NCBI GenBank assembly: GCA_020050685.1
Contig: JAGVKG010000022.1
Coordinates: 18,087 to 82,086, forward strand
Source: Candidatus Obscuribacterales bacterium
GTDB taxonomy: Bacteria > Cyanobacteriota > Vampirovibrionia > Obscuribacterales > Obscuribacteraceae
Direction of reading: 5' to 3'
DNA length: 64,000 bases
Shown: positions 9,501-17,636 of the stretch, piece by piece
Position numbering within the stretch: position 1 is the first letter of the stretch
Layout of the letters: each line of letters opens with the position of its first letter
The notes under the pieces: generated by a model
What the model was told of the DNA's origin: nothing
What the model saw: only the letters and a program-made list of their open reading frames with translations
Databases searched by the model: none
Program-made: the position numbers and the translations under genes

Positions 9501-9674
9501 TGGGGAGGCACCGGGCGCGAACTTGAACAACCACTGGCAGTCGTGATTGTCGGCGGTTTGATCACAAGTACGGCTTTGACACTCTTAGTCATTCCTGCAC
9601 TCTTTGAAGTATTTATGCGTCCAGCAGTGCAAGCAAAAAGTGAACACGACGAATTAACAGCTAAAACATTTTGA
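6564..9674 (+). CDS. RND efflux pump, CusA/CzcA-like
   Basis: At 1036 residues this is a full-length inner-membrane proton-driven RND transporter. It has TM1 at 13-31, a first porter domain, TM2-6 from about 340, the TM4 motif GEVVDDAIVDVENVYRRL carrying the proton-relay acidic residues near residue 400, TM7 (about 530), the second porter domain and TM8-12. It resembles the heavy-metal efflux branch (CusA/CzcA) more than the AcrB branch, but the metal-binding Met or Asp residues cannot be verified by eye, so the substrate is open. It is co-transcribed with the adaptor. No outer-membrane TolC-type gene is present in the window. Confidence 0.9.
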   Translation: MLNGLIKWSIQNRFLVIVLAIGLLVGGSYMATQAQLDVLPEFAPPQVIVQTEAPGLVAEEVEALVSLPLETALNGTANVALVKAISQPGISVITVIFKYGTDIYLARQLVNEKIQLSLPRLPRIVGPPIMLPVMSVVGDILKIGLTSNTVSLLDLRTIADWDIRNRVLAVPGVARVLVMGGDLKQFLVLVHPDKLKSNNITLDDVRNAVEKANHVSAGGVLVTADQQLPIRGVGRVTDINELADSVIMTRGATPLLLKHVASVSIGPAFRFGDAIINGNRGVYIVVSKQPWADTLEVTRNVQTAINQLQKGLPDGIKVTYIFRQADFIEKSIHNVLSAIFTGGVLVVIILLLFLLNWRTSIISLTAIPLSLLTAIAVIKWTGGSLNTMTLGGLAIAVGEVVDDAIVDVENVYRRLRENKLASHPEPVLRVVYKACREVRSSVVYATFIVALVFLPVFMLSGVEGRIFTPLGFAYIIATLASLLVALTVTPAMCAYLLTTRGAIPSTEPWTVSKLQETYARLLHRVLAKPKAVIFASLAMLIASLCLLPFMGQTFLPEFREDNLIIAATGLAGQSLEATDRMGVALERKLLEHPEVQAVAQRVGRAELDDDAGGPHFSEFDIRLKESNRPLSAILKDLRGHLNEVPGIAFDVGSFIAHRMDDVLSGGTRADIAIKIFGPDLPTLRELASEITTIVKTVPGTVDARPEAQVLMPQVIVSIDRQRAARYGLTAADLSKSIETAFNGNVVSQVLESQRMFGLKVWYDEQSRHNLDLIKATLVDTPSGARVPLSALATIEIGDGSSAVIRENAARRIVVQANAQGRDVVSIVNEIREKINKKVAMPTGYYIVYAGQYEAQQDASRSLFWTSALAFLGILLLLQRGFASWKATLLVISNLPLATIGGIIAVALTGNVISIGSMIGFISLFGISTRNSILLVTHIKSLIESGVSFDEAVFKGSLDRLAPVLMTALAAALGMLPLAVWGGTGRELEQPLAVVIVGGLITSTALTLLVIPALFEVFMRPAVQAKSEHDELTAKTF

Positions 9675-9688
9675 TAGGGAGACATACT

Positions 9689-10492
9689 TTGCCAAATCAG
9701 TTTGAAGGACAAGTAGCCATAGTTACAGGTGGTGGCACAGGGCTTGGCAAAGCAATGGCTCTAAATCTTGCTCGCAATGGCGCCAAAGTAGTGATTGCCA
9801 GCCGCAAGCTGGAAAATCTCAATCCAGCAAAAGAAGAAATTGCCAAAGTCACAAAAGCTGAACAAGTAATTGCTTGTCAAACTGATGTGCGCGATCCGGA
9901 ACAAGTACAAAACTTGATCAATCAAACCAAAGAAAAATTTGGTCGCATAGATATTTTGATCAACAATGCTGCCGGCAATTTTGCCGTTCCATCCGAGAAG
10001 CTCACACCTAATGGCTGGAAAGCTGTCGTGGAAATTGTCCTTAATGGCACATGGTTTTGTTCCAGCATTGCCGGTCAGGAAATGATCAAACAAGGTTCGG
10101 GCTGCATTCTCAATATCATCGCCACATATGCTTGGACCGGTGCACCAGGGGTGGTGCATTCTGCTTCTGCCAAGGCGGGCGTTCTGGCAATGACAAGAAC
10201 TCTGGCAGCAGAATGGGGGCATTATGGCATTCGCGTCAACGCCTTTGCTCCTGGCGCTATGGTTACGGAAGCAGCCTCAAAGAATTTGTTATTTGACACA
10301 GAAAAAGCCCAAGAGCAAGTGCGCAAAAAAATTCCCCTTGGTCGTGTGACCTCAGTGGAAGAAATGGCCGAGCTGGCCGCATTTCTCTGCAGCCCCAAGG
10401 CAGCCTTTATCACCGGCGACGTGATGACAGCAGACGGCGGCAACTGGCTCGGACGCGGCTTCATGGACTTGATGGAACACGCCTCAGGATGA
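9689..10492 (+). CDS. SDR oxidoreductase, 2,4-dienoyl-CoA reductase-like
   Basis: This 267-residue short-chain dehydrogenase has the dinucleotide motif TGGGTGLG (13-20) and NNAAGNF. It lacks the ordinary YxxxK; instead it has Tyr147, then Ser158 and Lys162 in HSASAKAG, the spacing and wording of the DECR family, which reduces 2,4-dienoyl-CoA esters with NADPH during unsaturated fatty acid oxidation. The TTG at 9689 is chosen because TAGGGAGA lies 6 bp before it; an earlier in-frame TTG at 9671 overlaps the RND stop and lacks a site. The stop codon and last codons (TCAGGATGA) lie inside a dispersed repeat. It may be co-transcribed with the efflux genes. Function at the level of substrate is inferred. 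Confidence 0.8.
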   Translation: MPNQFEGQVAIVTGGGTGLGKAMALNLARNGAKVVIASRKLENLNPAKEEIAKVTKAEQVIACQTDVRDPEQVQNLINQTKEKFGRIDILINNAAGNFAVPSEKLTPNGWKAVVEIVLNGTWFCSSIAGQEMIKQGSGCILNIIATYAWTGAPGVVHSASAKAGVLAMTRTLAAEWGHYGIRVNAFAPGAMVTEAASKNLLFDTEKAQEQVRKKIPLGRVTSVEEMAELAAFLCSPKAAFITGDVMTADGGNWLGRGFMDLMEHASG

Positions 10493-10553
10493 CAGCCGTC
10501 TATTCAAAGTTGTTGTGTCATATTGCGGGCGAGGCTTGCCTCGCCCCTACGCG
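10483..10553. repeat. Dispersed intergenic palindromic repeat, copy 1
   Basis: The segment opens with CTCAGGATGACAG (10483-10495), which includes the SDR stop codon, and then contains a perfect 9-bp inverted repeat GGGCGAGGC-TT-GCCTCGCCC (10527-10546) followed by CTAC. The same modules recur near 29.8 kb, and in variant form near 46.2 and 50.4 kb. The hairpin may also act as a barrier between the converging SDR and methylase genes. Confidence 0.7.
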
Positions 10554-10574
10554 GGAAGACACATGCTGATCAGT

Positions 10575-13007
10575 TTATTTGATTAGCACATTCATGGCGG
10601 CGCGGAGATTTTCTCTGTCGAGTTGATCGTAGGACAAATTCTTCCATCTGCGGGTTGGAGACTCGTCTAGAAATTTCACGAGTTCGGCGACGGATTGTTT
10701 TAGGGATGGTATTGCCGCGAGTTGATTTTTCTTGGTGCCGCCGTTAACCCAGAAATCGCTGAGGACTTGGGCGCGAATTGAGGGGCTAATTTCGTATAAG
10801 TCAAAGATTTGATCGTCGATCAGTTTCTGATGATCAGCTTCCTTGCGATTCAAATCTTCAAGATGTTCAACATATTGGAAATGAGCTTGCTTTAGATCAA
10901 TTTTGCTTTTCACATCAGTTGAATAACGCAAAATTGCTGGCCCCTTGTAGTCCGGTGAAAGTAAATCGAAGCTGTCCAGCTCTTGCGCCAAAACAATTGC
11001 CTGCTTGGTTGCATGAGCGACTGTCGCGAGAACTTCTTTTGGCGGATCCAAAAATGGCAAACGTCTTAGATCACCGATTTGAAAGTTGACTGTCGGATTT
11101 AGCACTCCCAACAAGAAGCGCGCCAAGGAAGAATTCAAAAATCCCAATACATAATAAAGATAGTCTGGCTCGCCGCTACGCTGAGTAAAGATTGCCGAGC
11201 TGGCAATATCGAAAACAGATTTCTCACTTAACAAGCGTGCTTTGAACCCGCGCGTACCGATATAGGAATAAGTGATGCCCTGCTGAAAATAGAATCTCTC
11301 GCCTGGCAAAGATCTTGATTGGCCGCGCTGAGCACGGTAGTTTCGAATCGCCTCTCCGTTATTAGCAAATTGAACCATATACGGTGTCTTGCGATACCAC
11401 TTTTGCCCACCGCCTTTGTCATAAGCAACATAGTTATCTTGTTCTTCTTCTGGCACTTGAAAGTGTAGTTTGACAAACAAATCGTTGTTGCAAGTAAACA
11501 AACCATTTGTACAAACAATGCCTGTGCTCTCGCTTTCCATAGCCGGAAGAGCAGTAAACAACTTACTTAAATCACCAGGACACCAGAACGCAAAACCCAG
11601 ATCACAATCTGCCTCTGAATATGGCAGCGCCTTAATTCCTTGACTGGCTGCAAGCTCTTTCAAGTCATTATCCAAAATCCGCCAGCACTTCACCGGCAAA
11701 ACACTTGCCAGCTTGCCCTTCTTTTCGGCAACATAAATTGCATTGCTAACTTTCTCGCCAGGCTTAGCTTCAAAAACACCTGAGCCCAACAAGACAAGCG
11801 AGCGACAGATGCTCTTGTCTTGCAGATGCGTGCGCAAATTTTGATAGCGTTGTGTGGAAAGAAAACTTTGTTGGCAAATTATCGCCATCCTTCCATCTTC
11901 TCCCAGCAAGCGCAGCGACAATTCCAAGAACGCCGCATAAAGATCGTAATGCGATTGACCATAATTCTCTCTGACAAACTGGCGAACAGTTGGTGGCATC
12001 AGTCTGTGACTAAGATATGGTGGATTAGCAGCAATTGCCGTGAAGTCTCCCAGTCCCGGCAATTCGGCAAGTGCTACTACACCATCAAATCCATAAGCTT
12101 GCACACCGGAGCTCTTTTGATCATCGACACCCAGCCAGAGACTGCCAATACCATCCACATGATCAGAATCACTGCTAAGCCAGAAAAGTTTTGGCAAGGG
12201 TAATTCGACAACGTCGGTTGACCAATCGCGCGCCGCAAGATAAAGCGAAAGTCCGGCTAATTCAAGCACAAAAGCATCTATGTCAAAACCGTACAACTGC
12301 TTTTCAAAAATCTCCGACAACGCCACTACTGGCGGTGCATGCTTTTTGTTTACCTGGTAATCAAATAACTTCTTCAAAGCCTCAAGCAAAATATGTCCAG
12401 CGCCACAAGCAGGATCGCAGAAAACCACATCTTCATTGCTGTCCAAGCTGGCGTCCAAGTGACTGCCTACCGTCTCGTCAATCAGAAACTCACTTATCCA
12501 AGAGGGCGTGAACCACTGAGTCAGTTTTGGCAGATCCGAGACTTCAACATCCGCGGCTTTTACACTTTGAGCATCAATATGATCTGGAACCTCTAAAACT
12601 GATTTACGCGGGCGGCACAAAAATACTTGGTAAACCCAACCGACAAAAAGCGGATCTTTTAAAAGCGGCTCTTGCTGAAATTGCGCCAATATTTCCCGGC
12701 TCGGAAGTGCAGCCAGAACATCTCTGGTGCAAATCCGCCTCGCCAAACCTGTCAAGCGATCTCCGAACTTGGTCGCATCCAAAATTATCGGCCTATCGCC
12801 AGCCAGCTCTCGGAAATACTCGATCCCCGGTGACTCATAAAGCCAGGAGGGACAAAGCCCCCTGGATGCCAACGAGAATAAAGCCGCCAAACCCGCCACA
12901 TCCTCAGGAGCAAATTGCCTGGCCGACTGCGTGCACAAACGCACAAACTTGCTGGCACTGGCCACAAGTTGGCGATGATAATTTTGTGCCCTTGAAATCA
13001 TAGCCAA
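10575..13007 (-). CDS. Orphan Eco57I/PglX-like adenine-N6 DNA methyltransferase
   Basis: This 810-residue protein is a class I adenine methyltransferase of the N6_Mtase/Eco57I type. The S-adenosylmethionine motif is DPACGAGH (198-205) and the catalytic motif is NPPY (328-331). The region after about 480 resembles the target-recognition part of TaqI/PglX-type enzymes, with LGFLNSSLARFLLG and NPTVNFQIGDLRRLPF. No nuclease motif was recognised at the N-terminus, and no BREX, DISARM or type I/II partner lies next to it, so it appears solitary. It is shorter than typical PglX proteins (about 1200 residues). AGGAG lies 6 bp before the TTG start at 13007. Defence, regulation or immunity to a lost restriction enzyme are all possible. 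Confidence 0.8.
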   Translation of the reverse strand: MAMISRAQNYHRQLVASASKFVRLCTQSARQFAPEDVAGLAALFSLASRGLCPSWLYESPGIEYFRELAGDRPIILDATKFGDRLTGLARRICTRDVLAALPSREILAQFQQEPLLKDPLFVGWVYQVFLCRPRKSVLEVPDHIDAQSVKAADVEVSDLPKLTQWFTPSWISEFLIDETVGSHLDASLDSNEDVVFCDPACGAGHILLEALKKLFDYQVNKKHAPPVVALSEIFEKQLYGFDIDAFVLELAGLSLYLAARDWSTDVVELPLPKLFWLSSDSDHVDGIGSLWLGVDDQKSSGVQAYGFDGVVALAELPGLGDFTAIAANPPYLSHRLMPPTVRQFVRENYGQSHYDLYAAFLELSLRLLGEDGRMAIICQQSFLSTQRYQNLRTHLQDKSICRSLVLLGSGVFEAKPGEKVSNAIYVAEKKGKLASVLPVKCWRILDNDLKELAASQGIKALPYSEADCDLGFAFWCPGDLSKLFTALPAMESESTGIVCTNGLFTCNNDLFVKLHFQVPEEEQDNYVAYDKGGGQKWYRKTPYMVQFANNGEAIRNYRAQRGQSRSLPGERFYFQQGITYSYIGTRGFKARLLSEKSVFDIASSAIFTQRSGEPDYLYYVLGFLNSSLARFLLGVLNPTVNFQIGDLRRLPFLDPPKEVLATVAHATKQAIVLAQELDSFDLLSPDYKGPAILRYSTDVKSKIDLKQAHFQYVEHLEDLNRKEADHQKLIDDQIFDLYEISPSIRAQVLSDFWVNGGTKKNQLAAIPSLKQSVAELVKFLDESPTRRWKNLSYDQLDRENLRAAMNVLIK

Positions 13008-13205
13008 ATCTCACTCCTACTAACATAGCTAATGCTCGCATGAAATAAGGCTATAGTTCGATAGAAAAGGTTGTCATTTAGTGTATAAGATCAGCTATAC
13101 GCAAATTTCTTACTACCTCCATCTTTAGCTGGGGTAACAACGCGCCCAAGCGCGCCAGAGAAATTTCAAAATTACGCCATTTAGCATTGGGGAGCTATCC
13201 GATTT

Positions 13206-14321
13206 ATGAATAAGGCCGGACTTGAAGACGTAGTAGCCGCAACGTCAACAATTTGCGACGTAAATGGAACGCAAGGACGGCTCATTTACCAAGGATATGA
13301 CATTCACGACCTAGCAGTTAATTCCACGTTCGAAGAAGTTGTTTATTTGCTTTGGTTCGGCAGAATGCCAAACAAACAAGAATTTGAAGCAATTAATCGC
13401 GAATTGCGTGTCAATCGCAAACTGCCTGCCGAAGTCATCAAAATGATGCGCGAGTTCCCCAAGCAAACACCAGGCATGGATGTTTTGCGCACGACCGTGT
13501 CAATGCTTTCCATGTTCGATCCGGACACGCTCAATAACGATCCGGAGGCCAACATTCGCAAAGCCACCCGCTTGACGGCACAATTCCCAACTATCGTTGC
13601 TTACTGGGATAGAATCCGCAACAACAAAGAAGTCTTGGCACCAAAAGAAGATTGCAATCTGGCCGCCAACTTCCTCTATATGTTGAACGGCACAGTACCA
13701 GATGATGTTAGTGCCAAGTCACTGGACATCGCCTTGATCTTGCACGCCGATCATGAACTGAACGCTTCCACATTTGCTGCCCGCGTCGCCGCTGCCACTC
13801 TTACCGATATGCACGCCGCCATTACTGCCGCCATCGGCACATTGGCCGGACCATTGCATGGTGGTGCCAACCAAGAAGTGATCAAAATGCTTCTCAAAAT
13901 TGGTGATGTGGAAAAGGTTGAACCCTACATCAAAAAGATGTTCGAGGAGCACAAAAAAGTCTCTGGCTTCGGCCACCGCGTGTACAAAACAGAAGATCCA
14001 CGCGCTACTCACTTGCGCAGAATGTCCGAAGAACTCGGCAAGCGCGAAGGCGATCTCAAACTGTTCCAGATGTCACGCAAAGTGGAAGAATTGGTCATGG
14101 CAGACAAAGGTCTTTATGCCAATGTTGACTTCTACTCTGCATCCGTCTACTACTTGCTCGGTATTCCAATAGATTTGTTCACCCCAATTTTTGCCATGAG
14201 CAGAGTTGCCGGTTGGACCGCACACGTACTTGAGCAGTATGCCAACAACCGCTTGATTAGACCAAGAGCCGAGTACACCGGTCCGTCTAATTTGCAGTAC
14301 GTCGGCATCGAGAAGCGCTAA
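13206..14321 (+). CDS. gltA: Citrate synthase
   Basis: The enzyme condenses acetyl-CoA with oxaloacetate to citrate at entry to the TCA cycle. The 371-residue length is that of the short citrate synthases (CitZ/2-methylcitrate synthase group) rather than the 430-residue hexameric type. Catalytic residues are in place: His218 in GPLHGGAN, His257 in GFGHRVYK and Asp308 in NVDFYS, with HADHELNAS at 180-188. It stands alone between the methylase and the RDD gene, with 198 bp of upstream non-coding DNA. GGGGAG lies about 10 bp upstream of the ATG. A 2-methylcitrate synthase activity cannot be excluded from sequence alone. Confidence 0.93.
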   Translation: MNKAGLEDVVAATSTICDVNGTQGRLIYQGYDIHDLAVNSTFEEVVYLLWFGRMPNKQEFEAINRELRVNRKLPAEVIKMMREFPKQTPGMDVLRTTVSMLSMFDPDTLNNDPEANIRKATRLTAQFPTIVAYWDRIRNNKEVLAPKEDCNLAANFLYMLNGTVPDDVSAKSLDIALILHADHELNASTFAARVAAATLTDMHAAITAAIGTLAGPLHGGANQEVIKMLLKIGDVEKVEPYIKKMFEEHKKVSGFGHRVYKTEDPRATHLRRMSEELGKREGDLKLFQMSRKVEELVMADKGLYANVDFYSASVYYLLGIPIDLFTPIFAMSRVAGWTAHVLEQYANNRLIRPRAEYTGPSNLQYVGIEKR

Positions 14322-14349
14322 CTAGCCAAGGGAAACTTTCTCTTCGGTA

Positions 14350-15117
14350 CTAACTGATTTTGCCTTGGGCTTTGTAAGCCAAGTAGATTTTTTCCAGAAA
14401 AATCTCCGGCGGATCATCGGTTGTCGTCTGAATTTTCTGTTTGAAATATTCTTCCAACTTGTGTGCCAAGAGCGGCCGTTTGCCCGGTGCAAATTTTGGT
14501 CGACGGGAAAGAAATGAAACTAAAAGTTCATACTCATCCGGCGTGATTTGCCCAACATCGAAATAGAGATTCGGTGTCAAGTCCGGCGTAAGAGTGACGG
14601 TTAGATCTTCTTTTGCTGCTTGTCGCTCGCGAATCACAATTGTCCCTGCCGCCAAATCACCTAAGCGCCTTTCCGATGCATCGGCAAAAATTGTTACAAG
14701 CCCAACCAAACCAAGCCCAGTGTCCACTATGCGAATCAGATTACGCACAATCACAGAAGACCAAGACACCGGTTGCCCATTGCTCTCAATCACGCGAATG
14801 CCCGCAAATTTCTTGCCCGGCGTTTGCCCCTGCCAAGTTCCCTCAAAGAAAATAAAATAGCCAAAGATCACCACAAAAGTGGTCAGAATCGCCACTGCCC
14901 CCAGGTAGTAATAAGCCAATGTCCTGGCTTCCCGCGGCCAACTCATCTCATCCACCCAATAAGCCGAGCCCGCGCATGCCGCCAAAATCAAAATGATCAC
15001 CAGGTAGCTGATTAGCGTATCGACAAAGCAAGCCAAAATCCGATTGCCCAGACCGGCAAGCTCCAGGTGTAAGTCCACATTTTCCGGGGTAGATATAAGG
15101 TAGTCCGTATCTGGCAA
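14350..15117 (-). CDS. RDD family membrane protein
   Basis: The 255-residue protein has an RDD domain. The segment LAGLGNRILACFVDTLISYL carries the Arg and Asp residues that name the family; hydrophobic segments lie at about 33-50 and 68-95, and the Pro-Gly-Lys-Lys loop (TPGKKFAGIRVI) precedes a further membrane segment. The last 80 residues are soluble and charged. RDD proteins are often encoded beside SpoIIM-like proteins, as here (divergent gene 58 bp away). The biochemical function is not established; transport or ion homeostasis has been proposed for some members. It converges with citrate synthase across 28 bp. Confidence 0.85.
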   Translation of the reverse strand: MPDTDYLISTPENVDLHLELAGLGNRILACFVDTLISYLVIILILAACAGSAYWVDEMSWPREARTLAYYYLGAVAILTTFVVIFGYFIFFEGTWQGQTPGKKFAGIRVIESNGQPVSWSSVIVRNLIRIVDTGLGLVGLVTIFADASERRLGDLAAGTIVIRERQAAKEDLTVTLTPDLTPNLYFDVGQITPDEYELLVSFLSRRPKFAPGKRPLLAHKLEEYFKQKIQTTTDDPPEIFLEKIYLAYKAQGKIS

Positions 15118-15175
15118 TTTATGCGCCTCCAGTTATGAACGCAATTTATGACCATTCAACCATGAACGGGTCACT

Positions 15176-16156
15176 ATGAACATAGAACGTTGGATCCAAG
15201 CCAGACAACCATCGTGGAAGCAGCTAGAAGAAATTCTGGGTGCAATTGATAAGCACGGCATGAAAAGCCTGAGTGCAACCAAGCTGCGCGACTTGGGCAA
15301 ACTTTATCGCCAAACCAGTGCCGATTTATCGTCAGCCCGCGCTTATAAATTGGGCGGGCGCCTGCCTGCCTACTTAAACAATCTTGTCGTCCGGGCCCAC
15401 AACCAGGTCTATCATCGGCGAAAAAATCACCTGGAAGACTTGTTTCGCTTTTACTGGGAGACCTTTCCCAAACTGGTAAACGAGCACTCTCTTTACATTA
15501 TTTCGGCCATGGTGCTTTTTCTGACGCCGCTTCTCGCTTGTTATTTTGAGGTGCGCCACGACATTAATTTTGCCCGCCTGGAAGTTTGCGCCGGACATCC
15601 GATCGTGCCGGAAAGACTTTGGCAAACTATAGAAAAGAAAAAAATGTGGACAAGCGGTATGCAGGAATTTAGCCCGGTTGCCGCCTCAGAAATTGCTACC
15701 AACAATTTACGGGTGGCAATTCTCGGATTTGCCTTAGGTGTTACTGGCGGACTTGGCACGGCTCTGGTTCTGGTCGCCAACGGCATGTTCATTGGCACCA
15801 TATTTGGTGTTTGCGAGCGGTACGGTTTAGGAGACAAGCTACTTTCCTTTGTCGCGCCCCACGCGGTGCTGGAATTGAGCGCCTTAGTGATTAGTTCCGC
15901 TGCCGGTCTTTTAATTGGTAAAGCCTTGTTATTTCCCGGCAACTACCGGCGCCTCGACAGCCTGCAAATTGCCAGCAAAAAAGCCGCGGGCTTATTTGCC
16001 GGCTGCATTCCGCTATTACTAATTGCCGGAACAATCGAAGGTTTCATCTCACCTTCTGAAGGTTTCAGCACCGCATCAAAATATGTCTTGAGCATCGGCA
16101 CATTGATTTGTTTAGTGATCTATCTCTTCGCTCCCAGATACGGCAAGCCGAATTAA
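15176..16156 (+). CDS. Stage II sporulation protein M-like membrane protein
   Basis: This 326-residue protein matches the SpoIIM/DUF95 family: a soluble helical N-terminus with the RDLGKLYRQTSADLSSARA stretch (about 43-61), then five or so membrane helices from residue 108, including LGFALGVTGGLGTALVLVANG and the PHAVLELSALVISSAAGLLIG motif. In non-sporulating bacteria this family occurs with RDD, MoxR and DUF58 genes in envelope-related clusters; here only the divergent RDD gene is present. It does not by itself imply sporulation. The exact role is unknown. Confidence 0.85.
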   Translation: MNIERWIQARQPSWKQLEEILGAIDKHGMKSLSATKLRDLGKLYRQTSADLSSARAYKLGGRLPAYLNNLVVRAHNQVYHRRKNHLEDLFRFYWETFPKLVNEHSLYIISAMVLFLTPLLACYFEVRHDINFARLEVCAGHPIVPERLWQTIEKKKMWTSGMQEFSPVAASEIATNNLRVAILGFALGVTGGLGTALVLVANGMFIGTIFGVCERYGLGDKLLSFVAPHAVLELSALVISSAAGLLIGKALLFPGNYRRLDSLQIASKKAAGLFAGCIPLLLIAGTIEGFISPSEGFSTASKYVLSIGTLICLVIYLFAPRYGKPN

Positions 16157-16233
16157 TCCGCAGAGAAAAATTCTTTCGTTAGAATAGTTGTTGGCGGCGG
16201 CTGCCAACTGGTTGGTTTTTTCAATCTCTGGGT

Positions 16234-17481
16234 ATGACTTATATGTCTCGAAAACCAAATTCCAGGTCAAATCGGCAAATGAATCAGGCGAATTTCGCGG
16301 AAAATCCGGCGGGTCAGAATATCAGGAAGAAGAAAAGAAGAAAGCCCAGGCGCCTCCCGCCAGGGCAACGTCTAATTTTGTATTTTGCCTTTGCTTGCGG
16401 CCTGATGCTCACTCATTCATTGGCGATCACGGCTGATACAACATCGCCATCAGCGGTCCAGACATCTCAAGCACTATCAATCTTTACCGACACGAAGCCG
16501 GTCGGCGAGCTAAAGGTAACGACGGACTTCAATGAAATTGAGGCACAGTTGCGCAAAGAGGCGGACAAGCCCAAGCTCCATGCCGGAATTTTTGCTTACG
16601 AACCAGCAACCGGAAAATATGTCGATGTGGATGGGCATCAATCAATTGCTGCCGCTTCCATAATTAAACTGCCGGTCTTGATTGCACTGATGCAAGAAAT
16701 GGACAAGGGCACGCTCAAGCCCTCCGACAAAGTTTATGTCACCAAGGATCTGATTGGTGGCGGCTCTGGTATTTTGCAGTGGCGCACGCCAGGCACGCAA
16801 TTGACCTTGGGTGAAGCCACAGAGTTGATGATCAAAATTTCTGACAACACTGCCACCAATATTGTCGTCAATGCGCTTGGTGGCATGGACAACGTCAATC
16901 AGCGATTCGCCAAAATGAATCTCCATCAAACACGCATAAATAATTGGTTGCCTGATCTTGGTGGCACAAATAGAACCAGTCCTTATGAATTGACCTATCT
17001 TCTCTCGCGCGTAGATCAAGGCGAACTGATTTCCAAAGAAGGTCGCCACTGGGCGTATCAATTAATGGAGCATGTAAAAACCAGAAGTCTCTTGCCCGTC
17101 GGCTTGATGCCTGGTGCCACCATTGCTCACAAAACCGGTGACATCGGTTCGATGGTTGGTGATGCCGGTATCGTGCAAGCGGCAAATGGCAAACGCTACA
17201 TTGTTGCCATACAAGTGGAAAGGCCACACAACGATTTGCGTGCTAATCATTTGGTTCGGCACTTGTCTAGAATAGTGTACTCAGGCTTTGCCGACTCCGT
17301 GGTCGAGAATATCTCTTTTGCTGATATTGATTCACAATACGCAGCTCCAGCTCGTGCACATCGCAGCCGCCATCTACGCCGCTCTACCAGGCACATTGCC
17401 CGCCATGCACGCAAAGGCCAAAGCAATATCAAATACGTGCATTACCAGCACACAAAGAAAGCTCATCTCAAGCGCGTGTAG
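16234..17481 (+). CDS. Class A beta-lactamase-fold serine hydrolase
   Basis: The 415-residue protein is exported: a very basic N-terminus (KKKRRKPRR) is followed by a hydrophobic segment at 46-66. The catalytic domain has the serine acyltransferase motifs SIIK (Ser142, Lys145), SDN (203-205) and KTG (300-302). The omega-loop region (about 236-252, WLPDLGGTNRTSPYEL) has no obvious ExxxN, so the Glu166 general base needed for rapid beta-lactam hydrolysis seems absent. A penicillin-binding or D,D-peptidase-like role is therefore as likely as resistance. The last 60 residues are rich in His, Arg and Lys and could bind nucleic acid, lipid A or metal. The first ATG at 16234 is assumed. A palindrome covers the stop codon. 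Confidence 0.72.
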   Translation: MTYMSRKPNSRSNRQMNQANFAENPAGQNIRKKKRRKPRRLPPGQRLILYFAFACGLMLTHSLAITADTTSPSAVQTSQALSIFTDTKPVGELKVTTDFNEIEAQLRKEADKPKLHAGIFAYEPATGKYVDVDGHQSIAAASIIKLPVLIALMQEMDKGTLKPSDKVYVTKDLIGGGSGILQWRTPGTQLTLGEATELMIKISDNTATNIVVNALGGMDNVNQRFAKMNLHQTRINNWLPDLGGTNRTSPYELTYLLSRVDQGELISKEGRHWAYQLMEHVKTRSLLPVGLMPGATIAHKTGDIGSMVGDAGIVQAANGKRYIVAIQVERPHNDLRANHLVRHLSRIVYSGFADSVVENISFADIDSQYAAPARAHRSRHLRRSTRHIARHARKGQSNIKYVHYQHTKKAHLKRV

Positions 17482-17636
17482 TACACGTGCGATACAAAGA
17501 TACAGCAAAAATTCGCCTGTCTGACAGAAAGTCACGGCATAGCGCTTTGTTGGCAATCACGCCGCGTTGTGCTAAACGCGTTCAGTGGTCGGTGAACACG
17601 GCTAGCAGCACCCGCCCCTACGAACTCTTATTCTGA

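Noticed and set aside
12191..13003. Plus-strand open frames opposite the methylase gene
   Set aside because: They are antisense shadows of the methylase coding region, rich in His, Pro and Gln, with no supporting start sites.
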